A stretch of 64,000 bases of DNA from positions 28,460,816-28,524,815 of the forward strand of contig OX422183.1 of the NCBI GenBank assembly GCA_949130485.1, written 5' to 3'. Shown one piece after another: positions 1-9,950 of the stretch. This DNA comes from Agelas oroides. Its lineage: Eukaryota > Porifera > Demospongiae > Agelasida > Agelasidae. The first letter of the stretch is position 1; each line of letters starts with the position of its first letter. The notes below the pieces were generated by a model. The model worked only from the letters and a program-made list of their open reading frames with translations. It was not told where the DNA came from and did not search any database. Both the position numbers and the translations under genes were made by a program.

Positions 1-321
1 TTACTGCAGTTTCAAGGTTCATTGAACAGGTGGGTAGCATGATTAAAGGAATTCCAAAACACAATTATCCCCCTCATAACTCCATCTAGCTTCAAAGAGC
101 TAGCACAGACAGCTGATATGCATCCACCTGCTGGCTATTATCTGGTTCTGAACCGGATAATAGCCAGCAGATGGATGCATATGAACTGGTACATATTGGC
201 TAGCAGACAAGTGTCTCTGCTAGCTGTTTGAACTTTGATGGATTGTGAGGGGGTTGTGAGGGGGTTGATTGATGATACTGTTTTTTTTTATTCTGTTCAA
301 TGAACCCTGAAACTGCAGTAA
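1..321. mobile_element. Foldback/MITE-like element with terminal inverted repeats
   Basis: The first 29 bases (TTACTGCAGTTTCAAGGTTC onward) recur as the reverse complement at about 293-321. Nested inside is a second hairpin (about 118-180) whose arms contain GCTGGCTATTATC and its complement, and CCCCCTCA near 70 pairs with TGAGGGGG near 246. The whole unit can fold into one long interrupted hairpin. No coding frame is present. The left flank lies outside the window, so a target duplication cannot be tested. A non-autonomous foldback element is the simplest reading. Confidence 0.75.
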
Positions 322-1043
322 TCTTCACTCGTGGTCATTTTAACCAAGTGGTTTTTGCAGTGTATAGGTATACATTGCAAAACTATAGGTATAGCTAGAT
401 ATGAGTCATTAGTGTAGTTTCTTGGCTTTGCATACAAGAACATGTTAACCAGACCTTTTGGTGTTTGGTTGATACTTATATTTCACAATCGCCTTTCTAA
501 TGTGAAGATGTGCCACTAATGTGAAAAGCTACCACTTCAAAAGCTGTTTAATTGTTTTACCAAATGTTGCCATGTATTGTTGCCCTAGAACATAGAAGGT
601 CATAAATCAGATCTGCATGCTCCCTAGCTGCCTAGTTGGCTATCACTGTGGACAAATCAACCAAGCCATGCTTTACTCTATAGTTCTTGGCACTAGCTTC
701 ATTAAGTTTATTTTCACCCCAACAGGAGTTATACAAGCACAAATTGCTACTGGGAACTTGGAACACTTTTAGCACTTTTTTATGTATGCTGAAAAATTTG
801 CAGATTTATTGCACTCTTTTTAAATTGAAAATGACCACTTTTGAGTTACTTTACCTTGATGTGTTAATTCATATACAATTTACAAACTAATGTTATATAG
901 ACATGTGCACTTGTGTAGTGAGGAGTTGACACAACTGGTAGCTACCATGGAAAATTGTTGCTGTAAAGTTTGAGTTGGCAGCACAAGCAGTGCATAGTCA
1001 CCCATTTATTCTTCCCCTCACCTACTGCTTCTTTCAACTACCA
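322..1043. other. Unassigned AT-rich DNA
   Basis: I see no convincing gene, RNA gene or repeat here. The open frames are short and have unremarkable composition. Confidence 0.5.
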
Positions 1044-1199
1044 ATCCATCCATCCATCCATCCATCCATCCATCCATCCAACCGTCCGTCCGTCCGTCCG
1101 TCCGTCCGTCCGTCCGTCCGTCCGTCCGTCCGTCCGTCCATCCATCCATCCATCCATCCATCCATCCATCCATCCATCCATCCATCCATCCATCCATCC
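1044..1199. repeat. Compound tetranucleotide microsatellite (ATCC)n-(GTCC)n-(ATCC)n
   Basis: About 9 ATCC units are followed by about 14 GTCC units and then about 15 ATCC units, almost without interruption. The A/G difference is a single transition, so the central block looks like a variant unit that spread inside an older ATCC array. Both strands stay open in several frames (MDGW/TDGR or HPSI/RPSV peptides) only because the period is 4 and no unit makes a stop. Confidence 0.95.
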
Positions 1200-4100
1200 T
1201 CATGCAACCAGTCCAAGTACTATACCGTGGCTACCAGCACAGCCCCAGCAGTAGCAATCCGTTTTTGAACTTGCACACATGAAATGCACTGATCCAGAAC
1301 ATTTTGTAGTGAAGAAATTATCGGTGCACAAATGAATATGTACTTGGTAAGAGTATTCATGGGTTAATGAATTTGATCAGTGACATCACACCAAACCCAC
1401 AAGTGTTGTCAACAAGCCTGGCTATATAAGGAGAGCTGCTGCCTGATGGTGTTGATTGATTGAGTTTACCTCTCCACATCACCTTGCACTAACAGGAAAA
1501 CATTTTTGGAAGGCCTGGTTTACTAGGTCTATAAACCTTCGTCCAGCAAAAAGACATTAAAGCATGTGGGACTGTACACATTTACACACAATAATTGAAA
1601 CATTGCCAGGATAATAATGAACCAAGGTTCAAGGTTCACTGGTTAATTTCACATAACAAAGAAAATTCTAACTATCACCATTAACTAAGGATTATAAGCA
1701 CTCAGGTACTAATACCGTAGCCCTGCGAAAAAGTGCCCATGGGCGGAGCACCTTACAAGTCTGCCAAAGAGGGGGGTTGGCACTCTTTTGAGTGTTTCCC
1801 CATTTAACAACGAAAGAGTGACCATGTCATGTTTACAGCGACTCGATGCCTTCGTAGCGAATATTTGGACAACACTCTGAACGACACCTGTCACTTCTTG
1901 CTAATCATTGTCCCAGAACCAGAGGCACTGTCAGTAACTGAATGAATGTTGCCTAACCTCACCACTAATTATAGCACTTGGAACTAACTCATATTCCTGA
2001 GAGTTTTTTTGCAGATCCTTGGCTACCTATATGTTAGCCAACTAGCATCACATTTTTAAACACCCCATAATTAAATGTTGCGCATGATTGTCTGACATTC
2101 CCAAATCTCAGTAGTGAATCATATGAAATTTTTTTGGAAGACCTGGTCTAGTTCAATTCAGTGACACACTCACAAAATTCAGTAACCACCCAGTAGCTGT
2201 TGATGAGAAATGTAAGTCAAAGAGTGCATGCTGACTTAGCACGTATTGGTGAATCAACAAGTTGCCTTGTTTCTGATTTAGTAGTATGGAAATGAAAATG
2301 AGGCTAAAATTTCAGTGGCTTCTCATGTTCACTCCTGCATAAATGGAATGAAAGGTTGTCAGATATCAACATAAGGTCGGAACCTCACACTACATACATG
2401 TACTTTTCTCTGCACAACTTTCAGAGAGAGCAAACATCGTTGTCAGACAAGTTTCCTTTGTTAAAAAGAAAAAGAAATGGAGAACTCACCGTGTTCATGG
2501 TACTCAACATTTCGATTCAAGTTTTTAATATGTAGGTCAGAAAGTGAGGGAGATCATAATCCAGGAGTTCAAACTAAGAAAGATGACCAAACTTTCAAAT
2601 CTATATGCTGTGTCTTGCTATCTCTCAAAGCAGGACAAATTCTTGACAATATAGCAGGTTATTACTACCCACAAAATCTTAAAGTGGCTGCACCAGAAGA
2701 GTCTGGGGTCCAGAGTAATTGCAGCGATGATTCAGGCATTCATGATCGTGTGATCATTGAAGAGGCAACATGGCCATAGTCAGCTTCTTTAAGTCCACAC
2801 TGGCTAGCATTAGCAAAGTCAAGTTGAGTGAGTGTCGTGTTTTTATATGGACAGTGACAATATTGGCAAGATGAGTGAGTCATGCATCCAGACCCCCCTA
2901 GCATCTGTGTCCTTGTAGTCATGTGTTCCCCCCAAATCCTGAAGTGTCTTCCGTCACGTATGCAAAGGATAATAGCTCGCCATAGGTCACTCTGACCCAT
3001 GCAATATAGCAAATAGTGATGGGTTGTCAACAGTTACAAGAGTAAACTAAATTTGTAGTTTACCCTACCATCAATTACTACTGCTACATGTTTCATGCAC
3101 CACAAAGTACAGTACAATTATATGTAACCAATGTGGAAAGTGTATTGGCCAGTTAAAGTGAAGAGGTAAAGTCGAAATAATTGGTTACATGTTCAGTACA
3201 CATTCTGTGGTAGGTAGCTAGCTATGCCAAGCAATGGCAGCTACAAATGGAGTGTATAAAATCTCACTAATTTGAGTGTAAGTCATATCGACTCCATAAC
3301 CATGATCTGCTGCTGCCTGCAAATGTTCTGTTGCCATGATAAATTCACTATCGTTTGCCAACTAACAGCTTTATGAGGTGACTCTTGTACAATGCGATTA
3401 GGGTAGGCATGGGGTGAAAAGTAGCTACATGTTGGTTATTGTGGCTGGCATTAGAAACCCCCTTGGTCAGCACTGCATGGAGTCTCTCTTCCTCTGTACA
3501 AAAGTGCTTAGAAGACACTCCTCTCACCTATAGAGGCATCATTTCTGGCACCATAGACAGTCTTCCATTTGGCTTGCTAATCAGTGAGTGCAGTTCTAGT
3601 CATTAATCTGGTTGAAAGTTTAATAGATTGGCCATTTCACAAGTGCATAATTCCTGAGACTGCTTATGGGAAGCCTAACGATGGCCATGCTTCTCCCTAT
3701 AGCCGGAGACATGATCACAGGGTCCACAGCTGTATACTGTACATGTGTTGCTAACTCCTTAGACTGACCGCCCCAGTAATGCCATTAAGTAAAATCTTAA
3801 AAAGCAGTTTGGTACAAAGTATTTACAGATACCTACTTACCTTACCGTAGGTGCTGGTTGTTAAGTGTATGCGCTTATAACAGCTGACAGCAAGGAAATG
3901 TGCGCTTAACAACGGATGTGTACTTTATATTTAACGTTCATCCTAATAGTTACTGTCTGATAGTGTCTTTCTCGTCCTATTTCTGCACAAAATTAAATGA
4001 AGATTTGTTGTGACCTTCAAGAGCTCTAATGCGATCCACTCATTCTAGAAGCCAGTGGAACACTGATTTGCTCTCTTCATGGCTCTTCTAGTGGGTAGCT

Positions 4101-4439
4101 AATGTGGATTTGTCCATTTCTAATTGTGGGCCTTACAGTATGTGTCTGTTTGCCAAGCTAACTAGCCAATTTCTGAATCTTTACTGGACGAAACCTGGGC
4201 CATGCTCAGTCTCACAAGTTGGAGCTATAGCTATAGACATTTACAGTATAGATATCCATAGATCTAGTGGTCATATCTTCATGCAATTAGGGAGACAGTA
4301 TAGCCCTCATAGGCAGTCTCACACATGGGTAGTCTCACTGGTTAGAAGCTACCTACAAATAGCTAACGATAGCTGAGGTACTGGTATCAGCCTATACAAG
4401 TATTGGTTGGGTATTAGGGGGTGGTACTAATCACTGGGC
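1200..4439. other. Non-coding or unassigned stretch
   Basis: No gene model is supported. One 100-codon frame at 2477-2779 has no recognisable domain and no matching splice partners. The segment at about 1323-1365 (GTGCACAAATGAATATGTAC) recurs at 22453-22490, so part of this stretch is dispersed repeat. The rest shows nothing I can name. Confidence 0.45.
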
Positions 4440-4488
4440 TGAAGTGGACTGGATTGGACGGGACTGGACTGGACTGGACTGGACTCAC
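4440..4488. repeat. GGACT pentanucleotide-rich tract
   Basis: A short run of GGACT units. The same GGACT/AGTCC words occur in the terminal sequences of the CTGTCAATAATCACTGG element family at 20.2, 22.3, 30.7, 31.2 and 44.9 kb, so this may be a remnant of that family. Confidence 0.55.
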
Positions 4489-4680
4489 AGTAAGTTGATA
4501 AACCACTGGACACCAGGCTGTCCCCACATGAGCATTACAAGTGATGGAAAGCTGGGCGGGGCTTGGGAACAAGGCTAAGACGGCTTAAACTGACATAGCC
4601 AGACCAGCGAATGTCTAGCTAAACAAGACTACTGTTGATTACACATAACAAGGAACATTCCAACCATCGGCACAGCAAGG

Positions 4681-4872
4681 TTTCTAACTAGTATTGACTG
4701 CAACACTGCACCCATTGCATTACTGCAAACTTTTACTACATTAATTCGCACAAATCCAACGGTTGCAGTGTTGCAGTCAATACTAGTTAGAAATGTTGCT
4801 GTCAATATTAGTTTCCAATAGCTCAATAGTATAAATGCAACAGTTGCAGTGTTACAGTCAATACTAGCTAGT
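4681..4872. repeat. Inverted repeat with a third partial copy
   Basis: CTAACTAGTATTGACTGCAA (4684 onward) returns as the reverse complement at about 4761-4794, and a third diverged copy in the same orientation as the second lies at about 4840-4872. The first pair forms a hairpin with an approximately 50-base loop. Probably a small foldback element with a partial tandem duplication of one arm. Confidence 0.7.
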
Positions 4873-4967
4873 GAAGTTTGCAACGTCGTGGAGTTGCATC
4901 TTCAATGATTAGCTACTGTAACTTGCAAATTTTGCTCTCTCTACTTACAGAGTGTACCTGGCCAAGC

Positions 4968-5064
4968 TAGCCTTGTTCCCAGGCTCTCCCCGCACGCGAA
5001 CAAAAAATCGAAAGGAAAGGGTACTGCAAGCGACGGAAAGCTGGGTGGGGCCTGGGAACAAGGA
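4968..5064. mobile_element. Hairpin MITE, GCCTNGTTCCCAGGC family
   Basis: Ends with AGCCTTGTTCCCAGGC and its near complement GCCTGGGAACAAGGAT. A short copy with the same ends lies at 5183-5230, a damaged one at about 4512-4578, and single ends at about 25248, 25441 and 36899. Short palindromic elements with CCTCGTTCCCAGGC ends are common in marine invertebrate genomes. No coding content. Confidence 0.7.
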
Positions 5065-5182
5065 TATGGCCAAGCCACTTGGAGACAAAGACGATGTGCC
5101 GAGGCTACCAGTAACGAGAATCAGAACTATGTATGTATATAGCTAGCTAATACTTGTAATTGTGCTTGAATTTTCCTACCAC

Positions 5183-5230
5183 TAGCCTCGTTCCCAGGCT
5201 TTCCCCGCTAAGGAGAGCCTGGGAACGTAG
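5183..5230. mobile_element. Minimal copy of the CCTCGTTCCCAGGC hairpin MITE
   Basis: TAGCCTCGTTCCCAGGCT is followed after a few bases by AGCCTGGGAACG, giving an almost loop-less hairpin. Confidence 0.65.
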
Positions 5231-5398
5231 CTATAGTACTTCGACTCGTTAATTGGTTTAATTGTTTCTGCGGGGAAGGGTAGGGTATAAGGGTCGGGGT
5301 AGGTTTTGTTTGCGCAAACGTTTCCGCGGTTTGTCCCTCAAAGCCTATACTTAAGTAGTTGCTAGAACGAGGCTACCAGTATCCTACCACTAGGTTAA

Positions 5399-6453
5399 GG
5401 TGGCAGAGAACCCTGTTACTTTCAAGGTTGACAAACCTGGAATCCAAGCTGATAGACTTGTTTGTCTTGTTAAACTTTTAGCGCACAGTCAGTTTTGGGA
5501 GTCTTCAAGCGTTCACTGTCCGTAAAATTGGGGATTTTCCCCATTTCCTGTCGGCATTGGCATCCAATAATCAGTTTATAATTAAGTTAGTTAAGATGTG
5601 GCCTGGCGGAACCCCTCATGTGATGGTCGGAACTTTGAAGATAAGCTTAGATCGACGGTGGCGGTGGAAGTCTCTCGGCGGAGATTACGAAAACATAAAC
5701 TTGGGTTACAGTCAGGATCAGGGTTACTCCTAGTTTCAGGGTTAGGGTTTGCTTTAGCACAATCTTGCTTTGCCTAATTTTAAAAAGGGTTTTAGTAACT
5801 CATTAATATATTCATGAACCCAAAATTGCCACTTGATGGACGCATCTACATGCTCACTGTAGGTAGCGTCCTAACCACCAATGTATCTCAAATCAGTCTG
5901 TGCCAGCTTTTGTTCAGAGCTACTCTCAAAGTCAGGCTAGACTCATGTTTGTCACTACTCTTGCAATGGACAACTTTGACTGCACCAAAATGAATGCAAA
6001 TTTCAAAAAATTCACAGCTTGTCTACGGGAGGGGCTCATTCACGAGTGGAAGCAAGCATTACTAGCCACACCTCTCCCCCTTATGTCGCTAAACAACTCA
6101 CGGTTCTGTTCCCCACACAGCTCCTCTGCAGCTTTCTAGTCAACGGCAACGTAGTACCAACGATAGTGCGTAGTGTGAAGTGCCTGCTTGTGAAAGCAAG
6201 CTTGTGTCTAGAAGCAGCAGAAAGGCCACAGTGGCCAAGACTGTATTCATTGGGCAGGCCCAGGTCTTGCGATCGTATGCCAAGCCTAGTAGGCCCGGTG
6301 CTTCGAGTGCTGGGCTGGGCTTTCAGTAACTAGAATGCGCAGCTACTGATACTACAGCACTCTCCTTTTTTTTTTTTTTTTTTTTTTTTTTAAGTCGATC
6401 TAAGCTTATCTTCAAAGTTCCAACCAGGTTCCGCCAGGCCACATCTTAACTAA
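5399..6453. mobile_element. Family T1 TTAA-flanked MITE, rearranged copy, left portion
   Basis: TTAA at 5395-5398 is followed by GGTGGCAG and about 250 bases of the T1 left arm. At about 5652 the sequence switches to the reverse complement of the T1 right and middle parts, and then reaches the reverse complement of the left arm at about 6392-6450. It breaks off exactly at CTTAACTAA (6445-6453) and resumes at 17138. The copy is thus an inverted-dimer-like T1 element split by a later 10.68-kb insertion. Confidence 0.85.
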
Positions 6454-6482
6454 GGCCATACCAAATTGATTTGATGTTTCAC

Positions 6483-6985
6483 GGATCCGGCCGGGTGAGT
6501 GGACTTTGTGGCCATCCCAGTTTTCTTCTCAGACAGATATTGAACATTGCAAAGTGGTAGTAGTATTCAAGGTCACAGACATCTGATCTGAAATACATTT
6601 TGCAAAATTCAAAACAAAGCTGCAGTGTGATTCTCACAGTGGTACAATTTGGCCAACATTCAGAATCCAGTTTCCAATGTAACTGTTGATGACCACACTG
6701 AGAGTGGCTTCTTGTGGCCAATCTGTCTCCAATGTCGTAATGACTGTGATGTTAACTTTCTTGATCAATTTTTACAAAACAGCCAACAGAATGGAAAATG
6801 GAAATCTGGTGGTTATTTTCTATTTTCCATATCTCATTTACAAAACAGCCAAGAGATTGGAAAATGGAAATCCGGTGGAAGTTTTCTATTTTCCATATCT
6901 CAGGCACATCATTGACCTTATGGTAAAACCTGCCAAACCAGTTGGGTAAGCACGTGTTCTCACAATAAGGTCACACATAATGATT
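6483..6985 (+). repeat. Left subterminal inverted repeat of the large element
   Basis: About 500 bases matching 16325-16827 in reverse complement at high identity. It contains two adjacent 66-base units built around GGAAAATGGAAATC. Identical open frames appear in both arms only because the DNA is duplicated. Confidence 0.9.
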
Positions 6986-7059
6986 ATGAAAGGTCAACCA
7001 GTTGGGTGAGCACATGATGTGTGAACTTGTTAGCTACATAATCTGTAGCTAGTAGGAAA

Positions 7060-7212
7060 ATGGAGGTCTATATTGCTATGGTAGAAGATGGTTATACACA
7101 TGAACAGATTAGTGAATGTCTGCAGCAACAAAACTATGGAGCACGTGGGTTTTCAGCCCGAAGTGTAAGGTTTTGCTCTGAGCATAATATTCACTACCGC
7201 AGTAACCTCTAA
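7060..7212 (+). pseudogene. Short helix-turn-helix-like frame, probable fragment of an integrase-type protein
   Basis: ATG at 7060 opens a 50-codon frame with the pattern GYTHEQISECLQQ, then GFSARSVRFCSEHNI, which looks like a homeodomain-like helix-turn-helix. It resembles the N-terminus of integrase-core proteins that are frequent in cnidarian and fish genomes (recalled, not checked). The frame ends at TAA just where the telomere-type repeat begins. A GTAACC at about 7200 could be a splice donor, with the repeat in an intron, but I find no downstream catalytic exon. It is either a first exon or a truncated remnant. Confidence 0.45.
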
Positions 7213-7299
7213 CCTCTAACCCTAACCCTAACCCTAACCCTAACCCTAACCCTAACCCTAACCCTAACCCTAACCCTAACCCTAACCCTAACCCTAACC
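7206..7299 (+). repeat. Interstitial telomere-type array (CCCTAA)n
   Basis: About 14 nearly perfect CCCTAA units (TTAGGG on the other strand), entered through variant CCTCTAA units and left through degenerate ones. TTAGGG is the usual animal telomere repeat. Here it lies inside the large element, not at a chromosome end. Confidence 0.95.
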
Positions 7300-7839
7300 A
7301 GACTATCCCTGAACCTAACCCTACCCCAATCCGACCTGAGGTTCAAAAACGGGACGAACCAAATTCTTTAATTAGTAACCCCGGGCCTTCATACTTGGTA
7401 AGTGGGTACACACCTACAACAGCAACATACCTGTGCACTTTGTTTTGAGACTCCGCCCCTCATAGCTGAGATATAAGGCTTCAAAATCTGAAAAGGAGAA
7501 AGAGCATATCTCGTTAACGACAACCTCAATTGAAACCAAACAAAGTTCATTGTATTGAGCTAGGTGTGGCCTATTTACATGTGGAAAACTCACCCTAACC
7601 TCACTTTATTTACCTAACCCTAGCTGTTTAAAGTTCCCATACAAAAATCAAATCCATGGTCAAAATCGTCCCGAAATTTAAACAACCTCGGAAATCGACA
7701 GCAACCGCAGGGTTAAGTAGATTGCTGCCAAACAAACTCCCTTTGCATATTTTCGAGAAGAAAAGATGAGGTTAGGGTGTTGCTTTTGTTGAAACAAGTG
7801 TGTTCGTCCCATTTTTAACCTTTGTGTCCACACCAAAAT
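7300..7839. other. Spacer between telomere-type array and satellite block
   Basis: No gene seen. It contains scattered CCTAACC words and isolated GGGACGA and CGTCCCG motifs (about 7346 and 7668) that foreshadow the hairpin of the following satellite, so it may be its decayed edge. Confidence 0.5.
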
Positions 7840-9950
7840 TATTGATGAGGTTGTTGCAGGCTGCCACCATGGTTTCCAATTATGGCATAATTAAATGCTC
7901 AGGTTGCATACAGCTAAATCGGGACGCCCTCTACGTCCCGTATTTCAACCTTTGATTAAATAAAAAGTTATTAACAAGGCTGTGGACCATCAACTCCATG
8001 GTTTAAGATTCTGCCAGATTTAAATGCTGAGGTTACCTAACAATAAATTGGGACGCTCACGTCGTCCCGATTTTTCAACCTTCAATTAAATAAAAAGTTA
8101 TTAACAAGATTGTGGACCATCAACTCCATGGTTTAAGATTCCGCCAGATTTAAATGCTGAGGTTACCTAACAAAAAATCGGGACGCTCTCGTCGTCCCGA
8201 TTTTTCAACCTTCAATTAAATAAAAAGTTATTAACAAGGTTGTGGACCATCAACTCCATGGTTTAAGATTCTGCCAGATTTAAATGCTGAGGTTACCTAA
8301 CAAAAAATCGGGACGCTCTCGTCGTCCCGATTTTTCAACCTTCAATTAAATAAAAAGTTATTAACAAGGTTGTGGACCATCAACTCCATGGTTTAAGATT
8401 CTGCCAGATTTAAATGCTGAGGTTACCTAACAAAAAATCGGGACGCTCTCGTCGTCCCGATTTTTCAACCTTCAATTAAATAAAAAGTTATTAACAAGGT
8501 TGTGGACCATCAACTCCATGGTTTAAGATTCTGCCAGATTTAAATGCTGAGGTTACCTAACAAAAAATCGGGACGCTGTAGTCGTCCCGATTTTTCAACC
8601 TTCAATTAAATTAAAAATTATTACCATGGTTGTGGACCATCAACTCCATGGTTTAAGATTCCGCCAGATTTAAATGCTGAGGTTACCTAACAACAAATCG
8701 GGACGCTCTCGTCCCGATTTTTCAACCTTCAATTAAATAAAAAATTATTACCATGGTTGTGGACCATCAACTCCATGGTTTAAGATTCCGCCAGATTTGA
8801 ATACTGAGGTTAGCTAACAAAATCAGGACGCCCTCGGCATCCCGTTTTTTCAACCTTCAGTTTAATGTTGTGGACCACCAACTCCATGCTTTAAGATTCC
8901 ACCATTTGCAATTGCTGAGGTTACCTAACAAAAAATCAGGACGCCCTCGTTGTCCCGTTTTTTCAACTTTCAGTTAACCAAAACATTAATACCATGATTG
9001 TGGACCATGAACTCCATGGTTTAAGATTCCACCATGTTTAAATACTGAGGTTACCTAACAAAAACTCGGGAATCCCTCGGCGTCCCGTTTTTTCAACCTT
9101 CAATTAATTTGAAAATTATTACCAATCTTGTGGACCATGAACTCCATGGTTTAACATTCTGCCATATTTAAATGCTGAGGTTTCTTCATAAAAATCGGGA
9201 CGCCATCATCCCGTTTTAAAAACCTTCAACTAACCAAAAAATTATTACCATGGTTGTGGACCATGAACTCCACGGTTTAAGATTCAACAACATTTAAATG
9301 CTGAGGTTAACAACCAAAAAATCGGGACGCTCTCGGCATCCCGTTTTTTCAACCATCAATTAATTTCAAAATTATTACCAAGCTTCCTAACCATGAACTC
9401 CATGGTTTAAGATTCCACAATATTTAAATGCTGAGGTTAATTAACAAAAAATCGGGACGCCCATATCGTCTCGTTTTTTAAACCTTCAATTAACAAATAA
9501 ATTATTACCAAGTTTGTGGACCATGAATACATGGTTTCCAATTATGTCAAAGAGTGGTAACAATTTTCAACTGGAATTAAGAATGAGGTTAACGTGTAAT
9601 AGAACGGGATGCAGACGGTGTCTCATTTTTTCAACCTTCAATCTATCAGAAATTTATTACTACCATTGTGGACCATGACCTCCTAGAATCACAGTTTTAA
9701 TATACTTTAAGAGTGAGGTTAACGTGTAACAAAACCGGATGCAGATGGCGTCCTATTTTTTAAACCTTCAATCTAACATAAAATATCTTAATACAATTGT
9801 GGACCATGACCTCCATGGTTCACAGTTTCAATATATTTGAAGAGTGAGGTTAACGTGTAATAAAATGGGATGCAGATGGCGTCCCGTTTTTTCAACCTTC
9901 GATCTATATAGAATTTCTTACTACCATTGTGGAGCATGACCTCCATGGAA
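7840..9950 (+). repeat. Satellite block 1, about 130-bp unit with a conserved hairpin
   Basis: About 16 head-to-tail units marked by TGTGGACCATCAACTCCATG at roughly 7981, 8111, 8241, 8371, 8501, 8631, 8758 and so on. Each unit carries a stem of the form ATCGGGACG-loop-CGTCCCGAT. Units at 8.1-8.7 kb are nearly identical, while those after 8.8 kb are more diverged, as expected when a central core homogenises by unequal exchange. No coding frame crosses the array. Confidence 0.92.

Noticed and set aside
970-1268. Open frames with HPSI/RPSV or MDGW/TDGR repeats on both strands
   Set aside because: They are translations of a tetranucleotide microsatellite that has no stop in several frames. There is no flanking coding signal.
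2477-2779. 100-codon plus-strand frame
   Set aside because: No domain, no signal peptide and no splice partners. Length is within chance for this amount of DNA.
5900-6139. Recurring frame AFVQSYSQSQARLMF (also at 23.0, 24.6, 28.3 and 37.8 kb, other strand)
   Set aside because: Present only because it lies inside T1 MITE copies. Copies differ by frame-disrupting changes, and no homologous protein is recognised.
6649-6949. Identical frames in both 500-bp inverted repeats (PVSNVTVDDHTESGFLWP)
   Set aside because: Repeat duplication explains the identity, and the frame crosses a 66-base tandem unit. Treated as non-coding.
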